DNA of 64,000 nt from Microvirga sp. SRT01 (GTDB taxonomy: Bacteria > Pseudomonadota > Alphaproteobacteria > Sphingomonadales > Sphingomonadaceae), in contig JAGSNX010000003.1 of the NCBI GenBank assembly GCA_018139225.1, positions 186,001-250,000 of the forward strand, written 5' to 3'. Shown here in pieces: positions 36,460-45,741 of the stretch (the stretch's first letter is position 1; each line of letters opens with the position of its first letter). Both the position numbers and the translations under genes were made by a program. Under the pieces are notes generated by a model that was not told the DNA's origin, did not search any database, and was given only the letters and a program-made list of their open reading frames with translations.

Positions 36460-37416
36460 ATGGCGGAATCGGAGGCGAGAGGCATCACGCCCGCTCCCCG
36501 CACCGGCTCCGCGCTTGCGTTCCTCGCCCTGATCGTGGGCAACGTCGCGCTCGCCTTCGGCCCGCTCTTCGTGCGGATGGCCGATACCGGTCCGGTCGCG
36601 GCCGGCTTCTGGCGGATCACGCTGGCGGCGCCGTTGCTCGTCGTCCTCGCAGTGGCGGGACGGGGCCAGCTGACCGACGCCGCCCCGATGATGACTCCGA
36701 AGCGGTGGACGATCCTGATCCTCGCGGGCGTGGCGTTCGCCGGCGATCTCGGCAGCTGGCACCTCGGCATCATGCGCACCACGCTCGCGAACGCGACGCT
36801 GCTGGGCAATTGCGCCACCTTCATCTTCCCGATCTACGGCTTCATCGTCGTGCGCACATGGCCCAGCCGGACGCAGGGGTTCGCGCTCGCGCTGGCCGGG
36901 GCGGGGGCGCTGCTGCTGCTCGGCCGGTCCTACGATCTTGATCCCGCCAATCTGGTCGGCGACGCGCTCTGCCTGACCGCGGGCCTGCTCTACGCCGTCT
37001 ACTTCATCATCATGGCGGGCGTGCGGGAGCATGTGCCGCCGATGCCGGCGCTGGCCCTGTCGACGATCGCCAGCATCGTGCCGCTGCTGATCTTCGCCGT
37101 CGCGTTGGGGGAGACGGTGATGCCGACCGCGTGGGGTCCGCTGCTGGGGCTCGCGCTCGTCAGTCAGGTGTTGGGCCAGGGATGCATGATCTTCGCACTC
37201 GGCAAGGCGTCGCCGTTGATGGTCGGCATCACCTTGCTGATCCAGCCGGTGGTCGCCGCGACGATCGGCTGGCTGATCTATGGCGAGCGGCTCGGTGCCG
37301 TCGACTGGATCGGCATCGCGATGGTTGCCGCCGCGCTCGTGCTGGTCCGCCGCCGGCCCGTGGTTGCACCGGAGCCGGTCAGCCCTCATGTGCAGGAGCC
37401 GAGGAGCATAGCATGA
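36460..37416 (+). CDS. EamA-family (DMT superfamily) transporter
   Basis: 318-residue protein with ten hydrophobic helices in two EamA repeats (ALAFLALIVGNVALAFGPLFVRM ... and CLTAGLLYAVYFIIMAGVRE ...). PLMVGITLLIQPVVAATIGWLIYGERL is the typical second-repeat end. It exports an unknown metabolite. The ATG at 36460 places the first helix 25 residues in. It overlaps the COQ9 gene by ATGA. Confidence 0.88.
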   Translation: MAESEARGITPAPRTGSALAFLALIVGNVALAFGPLFVRMADTGPVAAGFWRITLAAPLLVVLAVAGRGQLTDAAPMMTPKRWTILILAGVAFAGDLGSWHLGIMRTTLANATLLGNCATFIFPIYGFIVVRTWPSRTQGFALALAGAGALLLLGRSYDLDPANLVGDALCLTAGLLYAVYFIIMAGVREHVPPMPALALSTIASIVPLLIFAVALGETVMPTAWGPLLGLALVSQVLGQGCMIFALGKASPLMVGITLLIQPVVAATIGWLIYGERLGAVDWIGIAMVAAALVLVRRRPVVAPEPVSPHVQEPRSIA

Positions 37417-38114
37417 TCGCCGATCCCACCACGCTTGAGCCGCACGCCGCACCGGCCGATCCGACGCTGGACGAGCTGCGCCTCGAACTGGCGCCCGCGA
37501 TCGCCGCCAATGCCGCGTTCGACGGGTGGAGCGAAGCGGCGCTGGCGATGGCGGCCGAAGGCAACGGCGTCGATCCGGACATCGCGACGCTGGCGTTCGC
37601 CGGCGACCGCGGCGTCAGCGCAGTGGAGATGATCGACGCGTGGTTCGCGACCATCGACCGGCGGATGGCGGAGATGCTGCCACCCGAAGCGCTCGCGACG
37701 ATGAAGATCCGCGCCCGCATCGCCGCGCTGGTCGAGGCGCGGCTGACGATCCTCGCCCCGGACCGGGAGGCCTTGCGCCGCGCGCTGACGATCCTCGCCA
37801 TGCCGCAGAACGTCGCCCGCGCCGCGAAGCTGGGCTGGCGCAGCGTCGATGCGATCTGGCGTCTCGCCGGCGACACCGCCACCGATTACAATCACTATAC
37901 GAAGCGCACGATCCTGCTCGGCGTCTACGGTGCCACCGTGACCGTCTTCCTCAACGACGAGAGTGAGGGCCATGCCGACACGCGGGCTTTCCTCGATCGC
38001 CGCATCGACGGCATCATGCGCTTCGAAAAGGCCAAGGCCGGCTTCCTGAAGCGTACCGAGCACCGCCCCAGCCTGTCCCGCTTCATCGGCCGGTTGCGCT
38101 ACCCCGCCGTCTGA
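37413..38114 (+). CDS. COQ9-family ubiquinone biosynthesis protein
   Basis: 233 residues. The region GWSEAALAMAAEGNGVDPDIATLAFAGDRGVSAVEMIDAWF, MKIRARIAALVEARL and the C-terminal RRSVDAIWRLAGDTATDYNHYTKRTILLGVYGATVTVFLND-like stretch (seen as GWRSVDAIWRLAGDTATDYN) match COQ9, a TetR-fold lipid-binding protein that presents quinone intermediates to hydroxylases. Alphaproteobacteria carry this gene. It is translationally coupled to the EamA gene. Confidence 0.92.
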   Translation: MIADPTTLEPHAAPADPTLDELRLELAPAIAANAAFDGWSEAALAMAAEGNGVDPDIATLAFAGDRGVSAVEMIDAWFATIDRRMAEMLPPEALATMKIRARIAALVEARLTILAPDREALRRALTILAMPQNVARAAKLGWRSVDAIWRLAGDTATDYNHYTKRTILLGVYGATVTVFLNDESEGHADTRAFLDRRIDGIMRFEKAKAGFLKRTEHRPSLSRFIGRLRYPAV

Positions 38115-38233
38115 TCGCGGCAGGGGCGCTGTCGTTTTCCGCGATGGGCATGCCGCAATGTAACGGCGCTGTCATCTTGGCCGTCTAGCGCGACCGGACC
38201 GATTTATCGTTCCGATTCAAAGGATAACGTCTG

Positions 38234-38899
38234 ATGATGAAGCGCATCGCGGCCATCGCGCTGCTGGCCGGCAGCGCCGCTCCCGCCGCCGCCGCCGCCG
38301 TTCTCGACTTCGATGCCGCCCGCGGTCGCAACGGCCGCACCGGCTATGTCTATGGCCCGTGGGTGGAGGATGGCTTCCGCGTCTCCGCCGATCGCTGCCC
38401 CGCGAACAACGGTGCCTGCTTCGTGACGACCGGTACGACGCTCACCAGCCTCGACCGCACCGGCGCGGCGCTGACCAACCAGCTCGGCGGCGCGGTCGTC
38501 ACCGTCGCCCGCGTCGATGGCGCGGCGTTCGTGCTCGACGAACTGACGATGGCCAACAATTACGGCAACTTCAGCGGCTTCGGGCCGGTGACGATGGATG
38601 TCGATTTCACCTTCGCCTTTGCCGACGGCTCCAGTCGCGCGCAGACCTATGTCCTCGACAATTTCGCCGGGCAGCGCCTGACGCCGAATGTCCTGACCTT
38701 CGACCTGTCGCCGCTGCTGTCGTTCAGCTTCACGCCGCGCGCCGGGTCGAGCGGGTTCGTGCAGTTCGACAACATCCGGCTCGGCGACGTGGCGGCGGTG
38801 CCGGAACCGGCCAGCTGGGCGATGATGATCGTCGGAATCGGTGCCGCGGGTGGTGCGCTGCGCCGGCGCAGGACGCATGCCGTCGTCACCCTCGGATGA
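38234..38899 (+). CDS. PEPxxWA-CTERM sorting domain protein
   Basis: 221-residue secreted protein. A signal peptide (MMKRIAAIALLAGSAAPAAAAAV) precedes an all-beta ectodomain. The C-terminus has VPEPASWAMMIVGIGAAGGALRRRR, the PEP-CTERM signal with a membrane helix and basic tail, processed by an exosortase. The ectodomain has two cysteines (RCPANNGACF) and no known fold. It would be anchored or exported; the exosortase is not in the window. Confidence 0.9.
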   Translation: MMKRIAAIALLAGSAAPAAAAAVLDFDAARGRNGRTGYVYGPWVEDGFRVSADRCPANNGACFVTTGTTLTSLDRTGAALTNQLGGAVVTVARVDGAAFVLDELTMANNYGNFSGFGPVTMDVDFTFAFADGSSRAQTYVLDNFAGQRLTPNVLTFDLSPLLSFSFTPRAGSSGFVQFDNIRLGDVAAVPEPASWAMMIVGIGAAGGALRRRRTHAVVTLG

Positions 38900-38951
38900 C
38901 CCACGGGACCGGCCGCGATTCCCTTGCGGCCGGTCCCGCCTCGCCGACGAG

Positions 38952-38970
38952 GTTATTGATAATCAATCGC
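38952..38970 (+). promoter_or_regulatory. Fur-type box upstream of feoA
   Basis: GTTATTGATAATCAATCGC matches the 19-base Fur consensus GATAATGATAATCATTATC at about 14 positions and contains the palindrome TTGATAATCAA. It lies 9 to 21 bases before the possible feoA starts, so Fur binding would block feoAB expression when iron is plentiful. Confidence 0.75.
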
Positions 38971-38991
38971 AGGCCTTCTATGTGGCGAGTC

Positions 38992-39243
38992 ATGGTTCCC
39001 GACCGCCTCGATACCCTTCCCCGTCATCGCCGGGCGTTGATCGCCGCGATCGACTGGACGCGCCTCGCCGATCCCGAGGCGCGCCGGTTGCGAGAACTGG
39101 GCTTCGACGAGGGTGTCGGGGTCGAGGTGCTGCACCGCGCGTCGATCGGCGGCGGACCGATCGCGTGCCGGATCGGCCGGATGACGGTGGCGCTGCGCCG
39201 CGCCGTCGCCGCCAGCATCCACGTCGCGCCGCTCGCCGGCTGA
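38992..39243 (+). CDS. feoA: FeoA-family ferrous iron transport protein
   Basis: 83-residue SH3-like protein with LDTLPRHRRALIAAIDW, EARRLRELGFDEGVGVEVLHRASIGGGPIACRIGRMTVALRRAVAASIHV in the FeoA domain. It associates with FeoB in the membrane. The ATG at 38992 is preferred by homology; an in-frame ATG at 38980 would add four residues. It is followed by feoB after 21 bases and preceded by a Fur-type box. Confidence 0.88.
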   Translation: MVPDRLDTLPRHRRALIAAIDWTRLADPEARRLRELGFDEGVGVEVLHRASIGGGPIACRIGRMTVALRRAVAASIHVAPLAG

Positions 39244-39264
39244 CCAGCCATCGAACATCGCCCG

Positions 39265-41118
39265 GTGCATGCCGCGCCCCTGGTGGCGCTGGTCGGTAAT
39301 CCCAATGCCGGCAAGAGCGCGCTGTTCAACGCCCTGACGGGTGCCCGGCAAAAGGTCGGCAATTATCCCGGCGTCACGGTGGAACGGCATTCGGGCCGCA
39401 TGGTGCTGGACGATGGTCGCCCGATCGAACTGGTCGACCTGCCTGGCGCATACAGCCTCGATCCCTCCTCCCCCGACGAGCGCGTCACGCGCGATGTCGT
39501 GACCGGGCGCGGCGGCTTCGAACGCCTGCCGGACGCGCTGGTGGTGGTGGTCGATGCCGCCAATCTCGACAATCACTTGCGCTTCACGTTGCAGCTGATT
39601 GCGCTCGGCGTCCCCGTTATCGTCGCGCTGAACATGATCGATCTGGCGGAGCGCGACGGCCTCGTCCTCGATCCGGCCGTGCTGGAGCGCGAACTCGGCG
39701 TCCCCGTCGTCTCCACCGTCGCAGTGCGCCGTCGCGGGCTGGACGAACTGCGCGCGAAGCTGTCGCCACTGCTCGGCGGCCATCCGGTGCCGGCCGTGGA
39801 CCGGGTCGAGGAGAACATCGTCGTCCTGCAACGCCGCGCCCGCACGATCGCGGCGGCGGCAACGGTGTCGGAAACACCCGCACGCCGCTGGGCGCACTGG
39901 CTCGACGCGGTCGCGCTGCATCCGGTCGTCGGCCCGCTGCTGCTCGTCGCGATCCTGTTCGTCATGTTCCAGGCGGTGTTCAGCTGGGCGGCCACCCCCG
40001 CCGACATGATCGACGTGGCGTTCGGCGGGCTGGAGGGTTGGGTCCGCGAGACGGCACCCGACGGCTTCTGGCGATCGCTGGTGACCGACGGCCTGATCGC
40101 CGGCGTAGGTGCGGTCATCGTGTTCCTGCCGCAGATCCTGATCCTGTTCCTCTTCATTCTGGTGCTGGAGGCGTCGGGCTACATGGTCCGCGCCGCGTTC
40201 CTGATGGACCGGTTGATGGCGACCGTCGGCCTGTCCGGCCGTGCGTTCATCCCGCTGCTGTCGAGCTTCGCCTGCGCCGTCCCCGGCATCATGGCGACAC
40301 GCACGATCGAGGACGAGAAGGACCGGCTGACCACGATTCTCATCGCCCCGCTGATGACGTGCAGCGCGCGCTGGCCGGTCTACACGCTCATCATCGGCGC
40401 GATGATCCCCAACATCCAGGTGTTGCCGTTCGTGCGCCTCCAGGGGCTCGTCATGTTCGGCCTGCTCGTGATGGGGGTCGCCGGTGCCTACGTCGCCGCG
40501 CTGCTGCTCCGCCGCACCGTCACCAAGGGCGCATCGTCGGGCTTCATGATGGAGATGCCCAAATACCAGTGGCCGCGCTGGCAGGATATCGGCATCGGCC
40601 TGTGGACGCGCGCGATGATCTTCCTGAAGCGCGCCGGCACGATCATCGCCGCGACGACGGTGGTGCTGTGGCTGCTGCTCAGCTTCCCCAAACCGCCACC
40701 GGGCAGCAATATCAGCCCGGTCGATTATTCGATTGCCGGCCGCATCGGCAACGGCATCGAGACGGTCGTCGCCCCGATCGGCTTCAACCGCGACATCGCC
40801 TTGGCGCTGCTGCCGGCGATGGCCGCGCGCGAGGTCGCGGTGTCCGCGATCGGCACCGTCTACGCGATCGACGATGCGGAGGGCGAATCGGGTACGCGTG
40901 CGATATCCGACCGGCTCCGCGGCCGCTGGAGCCTTCCGACCGCGCTGGCGTTCCTGATGTGGTTCGTGTTCGCGCCGCAGTGCATCTCGACGATCGCCGT
41001 GACCCGGCGGGAGACGAATGGATGGAAGTGGCCCGCCTTCATGGTCGGCTACCTTTTCGTCGCCGCCTATGTCATGGCCGGCGCGACATACTGGCTGGCG
41101 GTTGCCGTCGGCCTCTGA
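39265..41118 (+). CDS. feoB: Ferrous iron transporter B
   Basis: 617-residue permease. The GTPase domain has G1 GNPNAGKSALFNALTG, G2/G3 GVTVERHSG and DLPGAYSL, G4 NMIDLAE and G5 STVAV. The membrane domain contains two Gate motifs (PLLSSFACAVPGIMATRTI and LLPAMAAREVAVSAIGTVYA) and the helices expected of FeoB. The start is GTG at 39265. Some C-terminal FeoC/soluble extension is absent, as in other alphaproteobacteria. It imports Fe(II). Confidence 0.95.
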   Translation: MHAAPLVALVGNPNAGKSALFNALTGARQKVGNYPGVTVERHSGRMVLDDGRPIELVDLPGAYSLDPSSPDERVTRDVVTGRGGFERLPDALVVVVDAANLDNHLRFTLQLIALGVPVIVALNMIDLAERDGLVLDPAVLERELGVPVVSTVAVRRRGLDELRAKLSPLLGGHPVPAVDRVEENIVVLQRRARTIAAAATVSETPARRWAHWLDAVALHPVVGPLLLVAILFVMFQAVFSWAATPADMIDVAFGGLEGWVRETAPDGFWRSLVTDGLIAGVGAVIVFLPQILILFLFILVLEASGYMVRAAFLMDRLMATVGLSGRAFIPLLSSFACAVPGIMATRTIEDEKDRLTTILIAPLMTCSARWPVYTLIIGAMIPNIQVLPFVRLQGLVMFGLLVMGVAGAYVAALLLRRTVTKGASSGFMMEMPKYQWPRWQDIGIGLWTRAMIFLKRAGTIIAATTVVLWLLLSFPKPPPGSNISPVDYSIAGRIGNGIETVVAPIGFNRDIALALLPAMAAREVAVSAIGTVYAIDDAEGESGTRAISDRLRGRWSLPTALAFLMWFVFAPQCISTIAVTRRETNGWKWPAFMVGYLFVAAYVMAGATYWLAVAVGL

Positions 41119-41130
41119 CGAGGGAAGAAG

Positions 41131-41721
41131 ATGGCGGGCAGCGTCAACAAGGTCATTCTGGTCGGCAACCTGGGGCGCGACCCCGAAAGCCGCTCGTTCC
41201 AGAACGGTGGCAAGGTCGTCGAGTTGCGCATCGCGACATCGGAATCGTGGAAGGACCGCAATTCCGGCGAGCGCAAGGAGAAGACCGAGTGGCACACGGT
41301 CAAGGTCTTCAACGAAGGTCTTGCGAACGTGGCGGAAAAATACCTCCGCAAGGGATCCAAGGTCTATATCGAGGGCGCACTGACCACGCGGAAGTGGCAG
41401 GACCAACAAGGTCAGGACCGCTATTCGACCGAGATCACGCTGCAAGGGTTCAACAGCGTCCTGACGATGCTCGACGGCGCCGGTGGCGGTGCAGGCGGCG
41501 GGGCAGGCGGCGGTGCCGGTGGCGGCCGTAGCGGCGGCGGTGACGATGATTGGGGCGGCGGTGGTTCGTCCTCGGGCGGTGGCTATGGTGGCGGTCGATC
41601 GGGCGGCGCGAGCGGTGGCGGAGCCGGAGGCGCGTCCGGTGGTGGCGGCGGCGCACGCGGCGGCAGCTTCGGTCAGGGCGGTGGCTTCGCGGACGATCTC
41701 GATGACGACGTGCCGTTCTGA
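41131..41721 (+). CDS. ssb: Single-stranded DNA-binding protein
   Basis: 196 residues. The OB domain spans about 1-115 ([79 protein letters not shown]). A long Gly/Ser-rich linker with GGGA repeats follows, then the acidic tip DDLDDDVPF that docks partner proteins. It begins 12 bases after feoB. Confidence 0.96.
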   Translation: MAGSVNKVILVGNLGRDPESRSFQNGGKVVELRIATSESWKDRNSGERKEKTEWHTVKVFNEGLANVAEKYLRKGSKVYIEGALTTRKWQDQQGQDRYSTEITLQGFNSVLTMLDGAGGGAGGGAGGGAGGGRSGGGDDDWGGGGSSSGGGYGGGRSGGASGGGAGGASGGGGGARGGSFGQGGGFADDLDDDVPF

Positions 41722-41726
41722 TCGGC

Positions 41727-43283
41727 ATGAGCTTCGACAAATCCATCCTTTGCGACGATCGTAGGACGCGCGTTCTCGCGTCCTACGACACCGGCGATTT
41801 GCGCGAGGCGGGTGCGCTGGACGACATTGTCGGCTTCGCCGCGCGGCTTTGCGACACGCCGGTCGCGCTGGTGACGTTGGTCGAGGCGGAGTTTCAGCAG
41901 TTCCTGGCGCGCACGGGCATCGATCAGGACCGTACGCCCAGCGACATTTCGTTCTGCGCACACGCGCTCGGCGGGCCCGACATCTTCGAAGTCGTCGACG
42001 CGACGCGGGACCCGCGCTTTGCAGGCAACCCGCTGGTCACCGGCGATCCCTATGTCCGCTTCTATGCCGGCGCGCCGATGCTCTCTGGCGAGGGCGTCGT
42101 TCTCGGTACCGTTTGCGTCATCGACACCGTTGCCCGTCCGCTCGGCCTGACCCCTCTTCAGCGCGAAGGGCTGGCGCTGCTGGCGAAAGCGGCGATGGCA
42201 CGGCTGGACGATCGCCGCACCTCGCGCGAGCAGGGCGAGGCGGAGGCGCTGTCGCGTCAGGCGCTGGAGGATAGCGAGCAGCGGTTCCGGACTCTGGCCG
42301 ACACGATGCCGCAGATGGTCTGGTCGACGCTGCCCGACGGCTTCCACGATTACTACAACGCGCGCTGGTATGAATTCACCGGCGTGCCGCAGGGGTCGAC
42401 CGATGGCGAGGCGTGGAACGACATCTTTCATCCCGACGATCAGGATCGCGCCTGGTCGGTGTGGCGCCACAGCCTCGAAACGGGCGATCCCTATGACATC
42501 GAATACCGGCTGAAACATTTCGACGGCACCTATCGCTGGGTTCTCGGGCGGGCCTTGCCGATCCGCGACGGCGACCATGTCATCGTCCGCTGGTTCGGCA
42601 CCTGCACCGACATCCACGAACAGAAGATGGCGCTGGATGAGCGGGAGATCATCAGCCAGGAACTGTCGCACCGCATCAAGAACATCTTCGCGGTGATCGC
42701 CGGTCTCGTCGGGTTCGCTGCGCGCGCGCGTCCGGAATTCGCGCCCGCCGCGACGGATCTGCGCCAACGCATCACCGCGCTCGGCCGCGCGCACGACTTC
42801 GTCCGCCCACACAGCGCCCAGTCACGCCCGGCATCGCGTCAGGACAGTTTGCACGGCCTGCTCCAGGACCTGTTCAGCCCCTATAGCGGCGCGAACGAGG
42901 AGCGGATCGCGGTGTCCGGCGAAATGGTGTCGATCGACGACCGCTCGGCGACTCCGTTGGCGCTGCTGTTCCACGAACTCGCAACCAATGCGACCAAGTA
43001 CGGTGCCCTGTCGATCGAGGGCGGCCACGTCGTCGTCGAGGTCGAGAACCGCGACGATCTGGTCATGATGACGTGGCGCGAGCGGGGCGGTCCCGTCGTC
43101 GTCGATCCGGGTGTCCATTCCGGCTTCGGCAGTCAGTTGATCGAACTCAGCGCGGTACGGCAGCTTGGTGGAACGGTCGCCAGGGACTGGCGTCCCGAGG
43201 GTCTCGTCGTTACGGTCGAAATCCCCGCCGCCGCCCTCAGCCGCGACAAGATGCCGCATCAGGATCACCGCGCGCGGCACTGA
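41727..43283 (+). CDS. HWE-family sensor histidine kinase with GAF and PAS domains
   Basis: 518-residue soluble kinase. A GAF domain at about 25-165, a PAS domain with PAC at about 185-300 (FRTLADTMPQMVWSTLPDGFHDYYNARWYEFTG), then an HWE kinase core: phospho-acceptor His315 in ELSHRIKNIFAVIAGL, and an ATPase with FHELATNATKYGALSIEGG and GFGSQLIELSAVRQLGG. This class senses light, redox or general stress and usually signals to PhyR-like or stand-alone receivers. It starts 5 bases after ssb and faces a receiver gene convergently. Confidence 0.93.
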   Translation: MSFDKSILCDDRRTRVLASYDTGDLREAGALDDIVGFAARLCDTPVALVTLVEAEFQQFLARTGIDQDRTPSDISFCAHALGGPDIFEVVDATRDPRFAGNPLVTGDPYVRFYAGAPMLSGEGVVLGTVCVIDTVARPLGLTPLQREGLALLAKAAMARLDDRRTSREQGEAEALSRQALEDSEQRFRTLADTMPQMVWSTLPDGFHDYYNARWYEFTGVPQGSTDGEAWNDIFHPDDQDRAWSVWRHSLETGDPYDIEYRLKHFDGTYRWVLGRALPIRDGDHVIVRWFGTCTDIHEQKMALDEREIISQELSHRIKNIFAVIAGLVGFAARARPEFAPAATDLRQRITALGRAHDFVRPHSAQSRPASRQDSLHGLLQDLFSPYSGANEERIAVSGEMVSIDDRSATPLALLFHELATNATKYGALSIEGGHVVVEVENRDDLVMMTWRERGGPVVVDPGVHSGFGSQLIELSAVRQLGGTVARDWRPEGLVVTVEIPAAALSRDKMPHQDHRARH

Positions 43284-43435
43284 CCGCTAGATTTTATCTG
43301 CCCCCTCCCCTTTAGGGGGACGGACTGGAATAGGGCTTTTCCGCAAGCAGGTCACTTGTAGAGAATCCCACGCCAACCTCCGTCAGCAGGGAAACGAGCG
43401 GGCCGCTCCATCCCGAGCTATCAGGCTTCCATATC

Positions 43436-43468
43436 AAAAGCCCACCCCGGCTGTGGCCAGGATGGGCT
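43436..43468 (-). terminator. Terminator of the receiver gene at 43.5 kb
   Basis: On the minus strand AGCCCATCCTGG pairs imperfectly with CCGGGGTGGGCT around a GCC-rich loop, then TTTTG follows. It lies 60 bases after the receiver stop codon. Confidence 0.6.
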
Positions 43469-43527
43469 CCGATCCAACTCTGATCCTAGCGGCGCATCAT
43501 CCGCGCGACCCACGCCGCTTCGTACGA

Positions 43528-43920
43528 TTATCCCGCCGCGGCGAGCGGCTGCACCTGATCGTTGGCAACCATCGTGTCGCCGGCGGCCATCGCGGCGGCT
43601 GCTAAGATGGCGGACTCGCTGAACGGCTTCCGCACGAATCCCAATGCAGAGTCGCTGGCACCGATCTGCGCCGGATTGGCGGTCACGAACACCACTTTCA
43701 CGCCGTAGTCGGCAGCGATCCGGCGCGCGATCTCGGGCCCGGTCGGCCCATCCCGAAGATTGACGTCGACGAACGCGAAGGCGCACTCGGAGGCGGCGTC
43801 CAGCGCTTCCTGCCGATCCGCTGCGATCGCGCAGACCCGGTAGCCGGCATCCGTCAGGATGCGTTCCAGATCCAGGGCGACGAAAATTTCGTCTTCGACG
43901 ATCAGCGCGGTCTTGCTCAT
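43528..43920 (-). CDS. Single-domain response regulator
   Basis: 130-residue receiver-only protein. Asp52 in FAFVDVNLRDGPTG, the acidic pair in ALIVEDEIFVAL, Thr in VFVTAN and Lys in VRKPF are all present. HWE kinases often act on receivers of this FixJ/CheY-like class, and this gene faces the HWE kinase across a 244-base gap, so a functional pair is likely. The phospho-motif VDVNLRDG with a glycine is typical of this subgroup. Confidence 0.91.
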   Translation of the reverse strand: MSKTALIVEDEIFVALDLERILTDAGYRVCAIAADRQEALDAASECAFAFVDVNLRDGPTGPEIARRIAADYGVKVVFVTANPAQIGASDSALGFVRKPFSESAILAAAAMAAGDTMVANDQVQPLAAAG

Positions 43921-43963
43921 ACCATGTCCAGCAGGTTCGGAGTGGGCAAACGCTTGATCTGGA

Positions 43964-44560
43964 TCATAGTTCCTCGCGGTGCAACAGGAATACCGCGTGT
44001 TCCGCCAGCAGGTTGGCTCCCGCCGCCGCCCGTCGCGTACCCCGCGCCAGGAACCACGCCTCCTCCACCGCCACGCCGCGCTTGTTCAGGAACGCCCGGA
44101 AGTCGTCGATCGTCACGTGGTGGATGTTGGGCGTGTCGTACCACTCTTCCGGCAGCAGCGACGTCACCGGCATCCGCCCGCCCCACAGCAACGACAGCCG
44201 CACGCGCCAGTGCGCGAAGTTCGGAAAGCTGACGATCGCGCGTCGTCCGATCCGCAACAACTCGTCCAGCACCAGATGCGGGTTGCGCGTCGTCTGCAAC
44301 GTCTGGCTCAGGATCGCATAATCGAAACTGGCGTCGGGGTAACCTTCCAGGTCAACATCCGCATCCCCCTGCACCGCCGCCAACCCCCGCGCGACCGCGG
44401 CGGCGACGTTGGTCGGATCGATCTCCAGCCCACGCACGTCCGCCCCCCGCTCGTCGCGCAGGCTCGCCATCAGCGCCCCGTCGCCACAGCCGACGTCCAG
44501 CACCCTTGCTCCCCGCGCCACATGCTGCGCGATGATCGCCAGATCGGGCCTGAGACTCAC
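43964..44560 (-). CDS. metW: Methionine biosynthesis protein MetW
   Basis: 198-residue methyltransferase-like protein: [80 protein letters not shown] and [14 protein letters not shown] match MetW. It activates or partners MetX in homoserine acylation. The GTG start overlaps the metX stop (GTGA). Confidence 0.95.
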   Translation of the reverse strand: MSLRPDLAIIAQHVARGARVLDVGCGDGALMASLRDERGADVRGLEIDPTNVAAAVARGLAAVQGDADVDLEGYPDASFDYAILSQTLQTTRNPHLVLDELLRIGRRAIVSFPNFAHWRVRLSLLWGGRMPVTSLLPEEWYDTPNIHHVTIDDFRAFLNKRGVAVEEAWFLARGTRRAAAGANLLAEHAVFLLHREEL

Positions 44561-45681
44561 CGTCCACCCCGCAGGAATCCGTCGACCACGCGGTTCAGTT
44601 CGGGGCTGTCGAGCAGGAACGCGTCATGGCCGTAGGGGCTCGACAGCTCCACGAAGCTGACCGCGCGACCGGCGGCGTTGAGCGCGTGGACGATGGTGCG
44701 CGAGTCGGCGGTCGGATACAGCCAGTCGGTATCGAAGCTGACGAGGCAGAACCGCGCCGCCGTCGCGCGGAACGCATTCGCCAGCAAGCCGCCATGCTCC
44801 TCCGCCAGATCGAAATAATCCAGCGCCCGGGTGATGTAGAGGTAGGAATTGGCGTCGAACCGGTCGACGAAGCTCAACCCCTGATGCCGCAGATAGCTCT
44901 CGACCTGAAAGTCCGCGTCGAAACCGAAACCCTTCGCCCCCTCCGGCTGGTTGGCGCGCGCCTGCAATTTGCGCCCGAACTTCTCGGTCAGCCCCGCTTC
45001 CGACAGATAGGTGATGTGCGCCGCCATCCGCGCCACGGCCAGCCCGGCAGACGGCGGATCGCCCCGATGATACTCGCCGCCCTGCCAGTTCGGGTCGGCC
45101 ATGATCGCCTGCCGCCCGACTTCGTGGAACGCGATGTTCTGCGCCGAATGGCGTGCCGTGGAGGCGATCACCACCGCCGCCGCGACTCGCTCCGGGAACG
45201 TCGCCGGCCAAGACAGCGCCTGCATCCCGCCCATCGATCCGCCGACCACCGCCATCAGTCGTCCGACGCCCAGATGATCGAGCAACAGCGCCTGCGCCCG
45301 CACCATGTCGCGGATCGTGATGACCGGGAACCGCATGCCCCAGGGCTGCCCGGTCGACGGGTCGATCGACGCCGGCCCGGTCGATCCCATGCAACTGCCC
45401 AGCACGTTGGAACAGATCACGAAATGCCGCGCCGGATCGATCGGCTTGCCCGGCCCGACCAGCCGCGTCCACCATCCGGGCTTGCCGGTGCGGGGGTGGG
45501 CGGAGGCGACGTGCTGGTCGCCGGTCAGCGCGTGGCAGATCAGGATCGCGTTGCCGCCGTCCGCCGCCAGCTCGCCATACGTCTCGTACGCGATGTCGAT
45601 CGGGCCCAACGTCCCGCCGCCGTCCAGCCGCAGCGGCCCCGGCAGCGTCACGCGGCGCGCAAGGCCGTAGCGGTCGTCCAC
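44557..45681 (-). CDS. metX: Homoserine O-acetyltransferase
   Basis: 374-residue alpha/beta hydrolase-fold enzyme that activates homoserine for methionine synthesis. [29 protein letters not shown], the nucleophile elbow [12 protein letters not shown], and the Asp-His pair in YPTADSR and [12 protein letters not shown] are visible. No ATG precedes the conserved region, so the GTG at 45681 ([11 protein letters not shown]) is chosen; a GTG at 45702 is possible. Coupled to metW; divergent from hisC. Confidence 0.94.
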   Translation of the reverse strand: MDDRYGLARRVTLPGPLRLDGGGTLGPIDIAYETYGELAADGGNAILICHALTGDQHVASAHPRTGKPGWWTRLVGPGKPIDPARHFVICSNVLGSCMGSTGPASIDPSTGQPWGMRFPVITIRDMVRAQALLLDHLGVGRLMAVVGGSMGGMQALSWPATFPERVAAAVVIASTARHSAQNIAFHEVGRQAIMADPNWQGGEYHRGDPPSAGLAVARMAAHITYLSEAGLTEKFGRKLQARANQPEGAKGFGFDADFQVESYLRHQGLSFVDRFDANSYLYITRALDYFDLAEEHGGLLANAFRATAARFCLVSFDTDWLYPTADSRTIVHALNAAGRAVSFVELSSPYGHDAFLLDSPELNRVVDGFLRGGR

Positions 45682-45741
45682 GCTGCGCCGGTTAGTCCGC
45701 ACAGGCTGGCGGGGCAAGACCACGCTCGCTATGCGCAAGCG

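Noticed and set aside
37413..38114. COQ9-like gene as a TetR regulator
   Set aside because: COQ9 shares the TetR fold, but there is no helix-turn-helix signature and the COQ9 motifs are present.
38953..41961. 1002-residue open frame on the minus strand
   Set aside because: It is antisense to feoA, feoB and ssb, which are unmistakable. Its product is Arg/His/Gln-rich low complexity, the usual mirror of a high-GC gene.
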